Assembly (NCBI GenBank): GCA_964461265.1
Contig: CAYWTS010000017.1
Span: 1-42,907 of the forward strand
DNA: 42,907 nt
Reading direction: 5' to 3'
From: CAYWTS01 sp964461265
GTDB lineage: Bacteria; Bacteroidota; Ignavibacteria; Tepidaquicellales; OLB5
In this document: in pieces, positions 7,177 through 14,290 of the stretch
Numbering within the stretch: position 1 is the first letter of the stretch
How the letters are laid out: each line of letters begins with the position of its first letter
The notes under the pieces: model-generated
The model's database searches: none
Told to the model about the DNA's origin: nothing
Seen by the model: the letters and a program-made list of their open reading frames with translations, nothing else
Position numbers and translations under genes: made by a program

Positions 7177-7635
7177 ATGTTAGATAGCACCGATTTACAG
7201 ATATTAGGACTTTTACAGGAAAACTCAAGGGTAAAACGCAGTGAAATAGCCGAAAAAATCGGCTTATCCATTCCGTCGGTTACCGACCGGCTGCATAAGC
7301 TGGAGAAACAGGGAATAATAGAAGCATACACTGCTAAGCTGAGCCATAAAGCTCTCGGCAAAGATATTACGGCATTTATATTTGTTGTAAGCGAATCATC
7401 GGCACATTACAAGGAAGTAATTAAAAATGCAAAAGATTCGCCCGAAGTTCTTGAGTGCCACTCGGTGACAGGTGAGGGCTCGCATATATTAAAGGTGAGA
7501 ACCGAGAATACTTCAACGCTTGAAAAACTGCTCTCCAGAATTCAAAGCTGGAAGGGCGTGAGGGCAACTCGTACATCGGTTGTTCTGACAACACATAAGG
7601 AATCATTTAAGGTTGATTTAGGAAAAAGAAATTGA
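7177..7635 (+). CDS. Lrp/AsnC family transcriptional regulator
   Basis: This is a 152-residue protein. Residues 1-60 form the winged helix-turn-helix (DLQILGLLQENSRVKRSEIA, then IGLSIPSVTDRLHKLEKQGII). Residues about 65-145 form the RAM ligand-binding domain (AFIFVV, VLECHSVTGEGSHILKV, TRTSVVLTT). The conserved G-x-G-S/D effector loop is visible in TGEGSH. Lrp-type proteins sense amino acids. Because glnA lies downstream in the same orientation, a role in nitrogen or glutamine control is plausible but unproven. A RAYT transposase now separates the two genes. The gene carries its own promoter and a palindrome in the leader. Confidence 0.85.
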   Translation: MLDSTDLQILGLLQENSRVKRSEIAEKIGLSIPSVTDRLHKLEKQGIIEAYTAKLSHKALGKDITAFIFVVSESSAHYKEVIKNAKDSPEVLECHSVTGEGSHILKVRTENTSTLEKLLSRIQSWKGVRATRTSVVLTTHKESFKVDLGKRN

Positions 7636-7705
7636 TGTAAGACAGTTTTTGAAAACAATCAGTTTTATTAAACTGTTGAAATGGTTTTTCCAAATTATTT
7701 ATACT

Positions 7706-7769
7706 GTTAGCCCACGACTTTAGTCGTGGGTGGAGAAATTGGAAAAATATTTTAACCACTTCAGTGGTT
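7706..7769. repeat. Left REP-like palindromes flanking the RAYT gene
   Basis: GTTAG (7706-7710) precedes the perfect hairpin CCCACGACTTTAGTCGTGGG (7711-7730). A second palindrome, AACCACTTCAGTGGTT (7754-7769), follows just before the transposase start. A short conserved tag 5' of a hairpin is the form expected of REP elements recognised by their own RAYT transposase. A related but imperfect stem lies at about 7669-7690. Confidence 0.7.
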
Positions 7770-7787
7770 TTAAGGGAGAATTCTCAA

Positions 7788-8231
7788 ATGTCACATTCGT
7801 ACTCAAAAATATGGATTCATACGGTTTTTTCCACAAAAGACTGGCAACATAGTATTAATAAGGAGTTAGAGAAAAAGCTGTATGAACATATAAAAAAACT
7901 GCTTGTTAATGATTTTAGCTGCGTTGTAAAAGCAATAGGCGGTAATACCGACCATTTACATATTTTATTTTTACATAATCCAAATTATTCGTTCAGTGAG
8001 GTTATTAAGAATTTAAAAGGTGAATCATCTCACTGGATAAATTCAAATAATCTGACAAAAATGAAATTTGTTTGGCAGGCAGGATATGGTGCCTTCTCTG
8101 TTAGTGAGTCAAACGTTAAAAAAGTTGAAAGTTATATTATAAACCAAAAAGTACATCATAAGAAGCTAACTTTTTTGGAGGAATATGAAATGTTTATTAA
8201 AAAGCATGGATTGATGTTTCAAAACCGTTGA
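7788..8231 (+). mobile_element. REP-associated tyrosine transposase (RAYT; IS200-like Y1 transposase)
   Basis: This 147-residue Y1-type transposase begins MSHSYSKIWIHTVFSTKDW. The HUH pair appears as HLHILF in GGNTDHLHILFLHN. The catalytic tyrosine is probably in VESYIINQKVHHKK near the C-terminus. I take the ATG at 7788, which has the ribosome-binding sequence AAGGGAG about 10 nt upstream; an upstream GTG at 7764 lies inside a palindrome. The stop codon lies inside the palindrome at 8221-8240. The gene appears intact. Its flanks are hairpins rather than IS200 ends, which suggests a single-copy domesticated RAYT that mobilises REPs, rather than an IS. Confidence 0.85.
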
Positions 8232-8370
8232 AACGGTTTTTGATTGATTGGAAGATTCGATATGTACCCACGGCTAAAGCCGTGGGCTAACGTAAATATA
8301 AAATGTAGCCAATGACTTCAGTCATGGGTATAAAGATAGCACAAAAAAATAAAAACCACTTTAGTGGTTT
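8221..8370. repeat. Right REP-like palindromes flanking the RAYT gene
   Basis: Four palindromes follow or overlap the transposase end. They are AAAACCGTTGAAACGGTTTT (8221-8240), CCCACGGCTAAAGCCGTGGG (8267-8286) followed by CTAAC, CCAATGACTTCAGTCATGGG (8309-8328), and AAACCACTTTAGTGGTTT (8353-8370). Read on the minus strand, the second becomes GTTAG plus CCCACGGCTTTAGCCGTGGG, so it is the inverted partner of the hairpin at 7711. The transposase thus lies inside an inverted REP pair (BIME-like). Confidence 0.7.
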
Positions 8371-8422
8371 GCATAAGGGTACACAAGCGAATTTATTAAT
8401 TCATATTAGAAAGGAATAAATA

Positions 8423-9847
8423 ATGCCATCAAACACAGATGTAAAAAATGTGTTTAATTTAATCAAAAAACATGATGTAAGAATGATAGACCTCAGGTTT
8501 ACCGACTTGCCCGGGCAGTGGCAGCATTTCAGCATTCCTGTAAGCCAGCTTAGCGAAAAAACATTTGAAGAGGGGCTCGGCTTCGACGGCTCATCCATCA
8601 GGGGATGGCAATCTATAAATGAATCCGACATGCTTGTAATGCCTGTTCCCGAGTCAGCGAACATCGACCCTTATATCAAAGTAACAAACCTCAGCATGGT
8701 TTGCGATATTTACGACCCCATAACTATGAAACCCTACAGCCGCGACCCGAGATACATTGCCAAGAAAGCCGTTGATTATCTTTTGTCAACCAAAATTGCC
8801 GATTCGGTTTACTTTGGTCCCGAGGCAGAGTTTTTTATACTTGACCATGTAGCATACAATATCAACGAGTACCACAGCTGGTATAAGATTGATTCACGCG
8901 AGGGTTTCTGGAATACGGGCAGTGAATTGGAAACAAACCTGGGACATAAAATCAGGCAGAAGGAAGGATATTTTCCGGTTCCGCCAGCTGATTCAACCAA
9001 TGATGTTAGAAATGCTATGGTTGAGTACCTGCAAAATGCAGGAATTGAGGTAGAAACACAGCATCACGAAGTAGCAACGGGCGGACAAGCTGAGATAGAT
9101 TTTAAGTACTGCCCGCTTCTCCAGTGTGCCGATAACCTGCAGATGTTCAAATACATTGTGAAAAATACTGCGAGAATGTTTAATAAAACGGCAACATTTA
9201 TGCCCAAGCCGTTATTCAACGATAATGGAAGCGGTATGCATACACACCAGAGCTTGTGGAAAAACGGTAAACCCTTATTTGCTGGTAATGAGTATGCAGG
9301 GCTGAGCAAGATAGCACTCTATTATATAGGAGGACTTCTGAAACATGCACCAGCACTGCTTGCATTTACAAACCCAACTACAAATTCATACAAACGGCTT
9401 GTGCCCGGTTATGAAGCACCTGTAAATCTCGCATACTCCAAGCGTAACCGGAGTGCTGCAATAAGGATACCGATGTACTCGCAAAATCCCAAAACAAAGC
9501 GGGTTGAGTTCCGTTGCCCGGATGGCACAGCAAATCCATACCTTGCTTTTGCGGCAATGCTTATGGCAGGAATCGACGGAATACTTAATAAGATAGAACC
9601 AGGTAAACCGATGGAAATGGATATCTACCATTTAAGCGAAGCAGAGCATAAGAAAGTTCCTCAGGCACCCGATAACCTAGAACAAGCATTACACATGCTG
9701 ATGAAAGACAACGAATTTCTTAAAAAAGCCGGTGTATTTACCGATGACCTGATTGAAGCGTGGTTTGAATATAAAATGGAAAAAGAAGTAAAACCAATGG
9801 CTCTGCGTCCGCACCCGTATGAATTTCATCTGTATTATGAGGTGTAA
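8423..9847 (+). CDS. glnA: glutamine synthetase type I
   Basis: This 474-residue GS-I condenses glutamate and ammonia into glutamine with ATP. Landmarks include FDGSSIRGWQ (about 52-61), GPEAEFFI (the metal-binding E-x-E region), the N-G-S-G-M-H-T-H-Q loop, and NRSAAIRIP. The tyrosine in MDIYHLSEAEHKKVPQ aligns with the adenylylation site of GSI-beta enzymes. The length and the segment around residues 145-175 also fit GSI-beta. No adenylyltransferase gene is in the window. The ribosome-binding site AAAGGA lies about 10 nt upstream of the ATG. A strong terminator follows at 9885. An Lrp-type regulator lies upstream beyond the RAYT insertion. Confidence 0.95.
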   Translation: MPSNTDVKNVFNLIKKHDVRMIDLRFTDLPGQWQHFSIPVSQLSEKTFEEGLGFDGSSIRGWQSINESDMLVMPVPESANIDPYIKVTNLSMVCDIYDPITMKPYSRDPRYIAKKAVDYLLSTKIADSVYFGPEAEFFILDHVAYNINEYHSWYKIDSREGFWNTGSELETNLGHKIRQKEGYFPVPPADSTNDVRNAMVEYLQNAGIEVETQHHEVATGGQAEIDFKYCPLLQCADNLQMFKYIVKNTARMFNKTATFMPKPLFNDNGSGMHTHQSLWKNGKPLFAGNEYAGLSKIALYYIGGLLKHAPALLAFTNPTTNSYKRLVPGYEAPVNLAYSKRNRSAAIRIPMYSQNPKTKRVEFRCPDGTANPYLAFAAMLMAGIDGILNKIEPGKPMEMDIYHLSEAEHKKVPQAPDNLEQALHMLMKDNEFLKKAGVFTDDLIEAWFEYKMEKEVKPMALRPHPYEFHLYYEV

Positions 9848-9884
9848 TTATGTAAAATGTGAAATTTTCTTACTTGTAATTTGA

Positions 9885-9925
9885 ACAAGGGGGCTTTTTT
9901 TCCCGCTATTCGGGAGCCCCCTTGT
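9885..9925 (+). terminator. Terminator-like hairpin after glnA
   Basis: Arms ACAAGGGGGCT (9885-9895) and AGCCCCCTTGT (9915-9925) enclose an inner CCCG/CGGG stem. The hairpin lies about 40 bp after the glnA stop and is followed by TGTGTTTTATT rather than a clean T-run. It is strong enough to end glnA transcription. Confidence 0.6.
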
Positions 9926-10031
9926 GTGTTTTATTGAGGAGGTTGCCTACCTAAGGAACAGGCATTTTTTTTATTACGGAACAAGACTATGTTTGTACAA
10001 GTATAACTCTTAAAATTGAAAGGGATTTATA

Positions 10032-10964
10032 TTGAAAAACACAGGATTTTTTGCAGGATTTCTTTTAATCTTCTTTATTTTTGGTGGCTGTAATTTACAG
10101 GATAAACAGCAGGCAGGGGACAACGAAACAACTGTCAATAAACAGGTTATTGTTACCGATAGTGATAAAAAACTTGATGAGAAACTTCCGACAAGCATGA
10201 CATCGGGTATTAACGAAGACAGAACAGTAAGCAAAACACAAACCGTAAGCAACCAGCAGTCTGATCTAACTTTTAATACTCAAGATAAGAGAATGATTAT
10301 CCGCTCTGGAACCATGAGCATTGAAATTGATAAATTTGAAGATGCTGAAGGCAAAATAAAACAAATTGTTTCGGCTAATGGCGGATATGTAACCAACTCA
10401 TCCTCACAACTTAATGCAAGCGGGAAGAAACAAGGAAGCATTACTATCCGTGTTGCTGCGGATAAATTCGATAAAGTGCTTGATGAGCTTGCAGAAGTTG
10501 GAAAAGTAATGAACCAGAATATAACAGGTAAAGACGTTACCGAGGAATATATGGATGCTGAGGCACGGCTAAAGACCCAGCGTGAGCTTGAGTCGAGATT
10601 GTTAAAGCTGCTAACCGAGAAAACCGCAAAGCTGACCGACATTGTGGACGTTGAGACAAAACTTGCTTCTGTCAGGGAACAGATTGAAAAGACCGAGGGA
10701 AGAATGAGATTCTTAAAAGATCAGGCAGCATATTCTACGCTGACTGTTTCGCTGTATGAACCTGCAATACTGCAAACCTCCAGCGGCGGTGGATTTTTCT
10801 ATGAGCTTGAGAGAGGATTGAAAAAAGGACTGACAGGTTTTACTTCCGTGCTCAGCGGGATAATAACGTTTATTATTGCTTTTTCACCTATATTGGTTGT
10901 TCTGCTTGTGATTTTGTATTTTGTAAGGAGATATTTAAGGAAAAGAAAACAGGCAAAGGCATAG
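10032..10964 (+). CDS. DUF4349 lipoprotein with C-terminal membrane anchor
   Basis: This is a 310-residue protein. The signal ends at a lipobox (FIFGGC, Cys at about 20). Residues 85-240 are the DUF4349 domain, with RSGTMSIEIDKFEDAEGKIK, GGYVTNSSSQ, and a long coiled-coil hairpin (about 165-225: AEARLKTQRELESRLLKLL...). A transmembrane helix near 275-295 is followed by a basic tail RRYLRKRKQ. The start is TTG at 10032, preceded by AAAGGG; no ATG lies nearby. DUF4349 proteins are exported proteins of unknown role. The combination of lipobox and C-terminal helix is odd, since such a protein could be anchored at both ends. Confidence 0.75.
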   Translation: MKNTGFFAGFLLIFFIFGGCNLQDKQQAGDNETTVNKQVIVTDSDKKLDEKLPTSMTSGINEDRTVSKTQTVSNQQSDLTFNTQDKRMIIRSGTMSIEIDKFEDAEGKIKQIVSANGGYVTNSSSQLNASGKKQGSITIRVAADKFDKVLDELAEVGKVMNQNITGKDVTEEYMDAEARLKTQRELESRLLKLLTEKTAKLTDIVDVETKLASVREQIEKTEGRMRFLKDQAAYSTLTVSLYEPAILQTSSGGGFFYELERGLKKGLTGFTSVLSGIITFIIAFSPILVVLLVILYFVRRYLRKRKQAKA

Positions 10965-10975
10965 GTTTTTCCGTG

Positions 10976-11000
10976 CGTGTCGGGACTTAGTCCCGACACG
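10976..11000. repeat. 25-bp REP-like palindrome
   Basis: Arms CGTGTCGGGA and TCCCGACACG surround CTTAG. The palindrome lies between the convergent DUF4349 and GND-repeat genes. The same arm sequences, in swapped order, form the palindromes inside the tRNA-like repeats at 25126 and 25595. It could also terminate transcription in both directions, but there is no T-run. Confidence 0.6.
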
Positions 11001-11101
11001 GATTACATAGTAATCAGGTTAATATTTTAATATTCCCCTATATTTAAATTAGGTTTTAAGGTGGTATTAATACCAAGTAGAAATTAAATCACAAGTGATT
11101 T

Positions 11102-11126
11102 CCTGTCAGGTCTTAGACCTGACAGG
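11102..11126. repeat. 25-bp REP-like palindrome
   Basis: Arms CCTGTCAGGT and ACCTGACAGG surround CTTAG. It has the same architecture as the element at 10976 (10-bp arms, CTTAG centre) with a different arm sequence. It lies 15 bp beyond the stop of the minus-strand gene at 11141 and may also serve as its terminator hairpin. Confidence 0.6.
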
Positions 11127-11140
11127 CATAGGTAATGTAA

Positions 11141-13984
11141 TTACTTCAATTTTAAAATATTTCCTTCCTCAAGCACTTTTATCCTTTCGTTACACCACAG
11201 CTTTGTATTTTCGTTCTTCGTTGTAGAAATGCGGATTTTGATTACCTCCGCAAATTTTAACTTATCAATTTCATCAGTAACACTTGTATCCAGCCGGTTT
11301 ATTATATTTATAAACTCTGCATCACTTAATCCCTGCAATGAATTTAAGAAAGAATACAAAATTACTTTATCCTGCTTAATATTAATTATAAAGCTATCAT
11401 CAGCATATTTGCTATACAAATCACCGAACTGCTTTAACGCATCAGCAGCAACAAACCTTGCACCGTAATAATCGCTTTGCAGAAGCTTTATGATGGAAGA
11501 AATATTACCTTCCTGCATATAGTTTTTGAATGTAAATGCAATGTCTTTATTCATAAGCTTTGTTGCTGTCCCATCATTAACAAGTTCATTTAAACGCTCA
11601 GATACTTTACTGATAAATTCAACGTCCGATGTATTGATTTTTAACTTGCCGAGTGCATTTATTGCAGTGGAGCGGACACGACGGCTTTCGTTAAATGTAA
11701 GGTCATACAAAATATCTTTGAGTATAGGATTTTTCGATTCGCCTGCAAGGTAACATATCATGCTAAGCTCATCTGTTGTAAGTTTTTCCTTCTCTGTATT
11801 GATTTTATTTATTATTGCATCGCTTATCGCATATGGTATTTTAAGGATTAATACTCTCATTACCTGAACTACGCGGTGGTCATCTGTACCAAGCTGTGAC
11901 ATCGCGTAATAAGCTGTATTAATGCTGTCGGTTATAAGGTGGCGGAATCCGTATTCCTGCCAGAGCGAAAATCTCGGCTCAATAGTTTTAGCCATTATGT
12001 AGAATTCTGCGGTTGTAAATGGTATATCATGCGGACGGTTGATAGAGTCAACAGGTACTTTAAAGTTGTCACCGCTTTCCTGCTCAGGCAAATCGGCTGC
12101 GGTGTAATCTGAGAAAACACCCCATAATGAGCTATTCCCTATTGTGCTGTCCAGACCTGTCATAGAGTAAAAATCTGTTCCGGAAGCATCTATAAATATT
12201 CCAAGACTGCCAAACTCACGGCGAGGATTGCCATAACCCTGTGTATTTAAGGGTTCTTTATTCAGGTACCCATCGCGTCCGCTTTCATCAAACAACAACC
12301 CGATACCGTTTGCATTGCCTGCACCTTGTGAGAGCGAGTAAGCAGAGTAATTGTCATTTCCCTTTACATCCCATAATAAACCAAATGCGTAATCATGTCC
12401 GCATCCCTGTGAAACGCCGTTTGATGTGTAGAAATCCCAGCCATCTTCATCATTCAGTAAACCAACAGCTATATGCACACCTGACCCTTGAGCATACTGG
12501 TAGCTATTATATTTATCATGCCCGCTTTTATCTATAATTGCACCAACCGAATACCAGTATCCGCTGCCCTGCCCGAAAATATCGGTGCTGTAAATATCAT
12601 TTCCTTCGTCCTCAATTATAAGCCCTACACCGCCTGCATAATAAGGACGCAAACCAAGCCCGAAACCCTGACACATTGATACATAGTGGTCGTTGTATCT
12701 GCCTATATCGAGTGAACGTGCATCGACCAGATACGAATCATTCCCTTTGCTGTCTATTATTGCACCAACCCCCTGTGTCATACCGAAACCCTGTGAGTAT
12801 GAGTTTGCTATGTAAACATCGTTGCCGTTTTTATCTACAAGTAGTCCTACACCAAAACACCCCGCACCGAGAGAAAATGAAACCGAACGGTACGTATCGT
12901 TGCCGTTTTCATCATAAAGCAGACCAAGTCCGCCGATTGCAGCACCAAAGTTACCGGAGCCCCTGGATTCATAAGCATCATCGCCTTCTTTATCGAAAAT
13001 AAAGCTAGATGAAAACAGCCCGCCTGCAAGCGCAAAGTTATTGCTTGTTGTATAGTAATCGTTGCCGGAGAGGTCTATGATGCAGGAGAAACTGTTATTC
13101 ATTGGGTCGTTATTTTCAATTTCATAGACATCATCACCGCCAAAGTCGATTATTAAGTTAAATCTTCCTTTATATACATTATTACCTTTGCCCCCTATTG
13201 CTATTTTTAATTTGTCTTTTGTAAATACATACAGGAAAGAGTCGTTTTCTGTCTCAATTTCTAGTTCTTTTATTAATTGTTTTTCATAGTTTTTATTTTT
13301 GTCTTTTAAGTAAAAATATAATTCGTATAAGCAACCAAATGCTATGGCGGAAGACAAATAAATATCTTTCTTATCAAGTTTATTTAATAAATCCATCGTT
13401 TTCTTAGAAACAGCAATTGAAGAATCTCTTGCTTTATTGAATTTGAAAATATCATAGTTGGAAGGATCATCTTTATCCGATTCCTCAAATAATGAGAAAA
13501 GATTTAATTTTAAAAAATTAATTTCTTCTGAGGAATAATTTGTAAAAAGTTTTTTTAAGATGTCTTTATATCGCTTCAAGCCACGAAGCATTTCATTAAA
13601 TGAAAAATCTTTGCTGTTTTCCAGAGGGCGATAATGAATATACCGGAAGTTGTAAATTTCTGGCTTGTCATAGAGGTAAGACATTTGATGCATTTTAAAT
13701 ACTTGATAAGTTAAGTCAGAATCATTCCAACCGCCTATACTATCAATCCATGCAAACGATTGTAATGGATTGTTTAATAATCTTGCTGTAATGGGCAGTA
13801 TAAGCTTTGTAGATGCTGTCGGTGATTTTTCTGCTGTGTTAAAAAAATCAAGCGGTATTGTAATATCATTTCTGTTCAGTCCGCGGAAACGCAGGGCGTC
13901 ATCCAGAACATGAGGATTTTGCTGGGGGTGTGAGATATTAAAATCAAATAAGAAAACGAATAAGAAAAAATTTAAATACTTCAT
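11141..13984 (-). CDS. large secreted GND-Y repeat protein with HEAT-like C-terminus
   Basis: This 947-residue protein has a signal peptide-like N-terminus (MKYLNFFLFVFLFDFNIS). It has an all-helical region (about 25-255). About twelve tandem repeats of 26-29 residues span 263-625, with consensus G-[LI]-[LI]-x-D-x-x-G-N-D-x-Y followed by x5-QGxG and hydrophobics. Examples are GLLVDKNGNDVYIANSYSQG and GLLWDVKGNDNYSAYSLSQG. Residues about 680-930 are helical repeats of HEAT type (TAINALGKLK, ARFVAADALKQFGDL). The repeats resemble RTX-type calcium-binding beta-rolls but have a period three times longer, suggesting a beta-solenoid with one D-x-x-G-N-D-x-Y turn per coil. No T9SS sorting tail is visible. 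It is a family of unknown function. Confidence 0.8.
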   Translation of the reverse strand: MKYLNFFLFVFLFDFNISHPQQNPHVLDDALRFRGLNRNDITIPLDFFNTAEKSPTASTKLILPITARLLNNPLQSFAWIDSIGGWNDSDLTYQVFKMHQMSYLYDKPEIYNFRYIHYRPLENSKDFSFNEMLRGLKRYKDILKKLFTNYSSEEINFLKLNLFSLFEESDKDDPSNYDIFKFNKARDSSIAVSKKTMDLLNKLDKKDIYLSSAIAFGCLYELYFYLKDKNKNYEKQLIKELEIETENDSFLYVFTKDKLKIAIGGKGNNVYKGRFNLIIDFGGDDVYEIENNDPMNNSFSCIIDLSGNDYYTTSNNFALAGGLFSSSFIFDKEGDDAYESRGSGNFGAAIGGLGLLYDENGNDTYRSVSFSLGAGCFGVGLLVDKNGNDVYIANSYSQGFGMTQGVGAIIDSKGNDSYLVDARSLDIGRYNDHYVSMCQGFGLGLRPYYAGGVGLIIEDEGNDIYSTDIFGQGSGYWYSVGAIIDKSGHDKYNSYQYAQGSGVHIAVGLLNDEDGWDFYTSNGVSQGCGHDYAFGLLWDVKGNDNYSAYSLSQGAGNANGIGLLFDESGRDGYLNKEPLNTQGYGNPRREFGSLGIFIDASGTDFYSMTGLDSTIGNSSLWGVFSDYTAADLPEQESGDNFKVPVDSINRPHDIPFTTAEFYIMAKTIEPRFSLWQEYGFRHLITDSINTAYYAMSQLGTDDHRVVQVMRVLILKIPYAISDAIINKINTEKEKLTTDELSMICYLAGESKNPILKDILYDLTFNESRRVRSTAINALGKLKINTSDVEFISKVSERLNELVNDGTATKLMNKDIAFTFKNYMQEGNISSIIKLLQSDYYGARFVAADALKQFGDLYSKYADDSFIINIKQDKVILYSFLNSLQGLSDAEFINIINRLDTSVTDEIDKLKFAEVIKIRISTTKNENTKLWCNERIKVLEEGNILKLK

Positions 13985-14000
13985 ATTAATTTTGTATTTT

Positions 14001-14118
14001 TTTTACAGACCACCTCTCCGAACACCTGAGGGTGATATCTTCCACTCCTTATTAAGTTGCGGCACCATAACGCCGGAGCGAGAAGACCTAATTTAACGGG
14101 AAAGCCGAGGTCTTTTTT
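14001..14118 (+). ncRNA. putative structured RNA ending in an intrinsic terminator
   Basis: Between the divergent genes at 13984 and 14291, the plus strand carries TAATTTTG (13987-13994), a -7-like element. It is followed by a hairpin CACC-TGAG-GGTG and a larger nested stem: TCTTC, CTCC and CGGC pair in turn with GCCG, GAG and GAAGA (14037-14085). A terminator follows: AAGACCT (14083-14089) pairs with AGGTCTT (14108-14114), with an inner CGG/CCG stem and a T-run. GAAGA of the first stem overlaps AAGACCT of the terminator, so the two are mutually exclusive, as in an attenuator or riboswitch. No known RNA family is recognised and no clear -33 element is present. Confidence 0.4.
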
Positions 14119-14238
14119 AACTCAAAGTTAATGTTTGAATATTAATGTTTCCCTCACTAAGAGCAAATTAAAAGCTGAATTTTATAAAAATTTGAAAAAT
14201 ATGAACTTTTTAAGGAAGAGAAAGGTTAAATATATAAA

Positions 14239-14270
14239 CTTGACTTTTTTGTCAAGATTAAATAATTTTG
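14239..14270 (+). promoter_or_regulatory. sufB promoter overlapped by an Rrf2/IscR-like operator
   Basis: TTG (14240-14242), 20 nt, then TAATTTTG (14263-14270) is a full Bacteroidetes-type promoter. The start would fall near 14277, giving a leader of about 14 nt. Over the -33 element lies the palindrome CTTGAC-N6-GTCAAG (14239-14256), which has the same half-sites and spacing as Rrf2/IscR-family operators upstream of Fe-S assembly genes in other bacteria. The Rrf2 gene at 19964 is the obvious candidate binder, and the overlap predicts repression. Confidence 0.65.
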
Positions 14271-14290
14271 TTATGCTTTCTTAAAAATTT

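Noticed and set aside
7764..7787. GTG at 7764 as the transposase start
   Set aside because: It lies inside a palindrome and has no ribosome-binding site. ATG at 7788 has AAGGGAG at the right distance and gives the usual MSHSYSKIW start.
8423..9847. Operon of the Lrp-type regulator with glnA
   Set aside because: The genes are separated by about 790 bp that include a transposase and several hairpins, so co-transcription is unlikely even if regulation in trans is possible.
12241..13002. Plus-strand frames opposite the GND-Y repeats
   Set aside because: They are the complement of a repetitive coding region, lack ribosome-binding sites, and their composition (His/Arg/Cys-rich) is that of a shadow frame.
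11141..13984. Calling the GND-Y protein an RTX toxin
   Set aside because: The repeats are about 27 residues long rather than 9, the GGxGxDxUx nonapeptide is not in tandem, and there are no type I secretion genes nearby.
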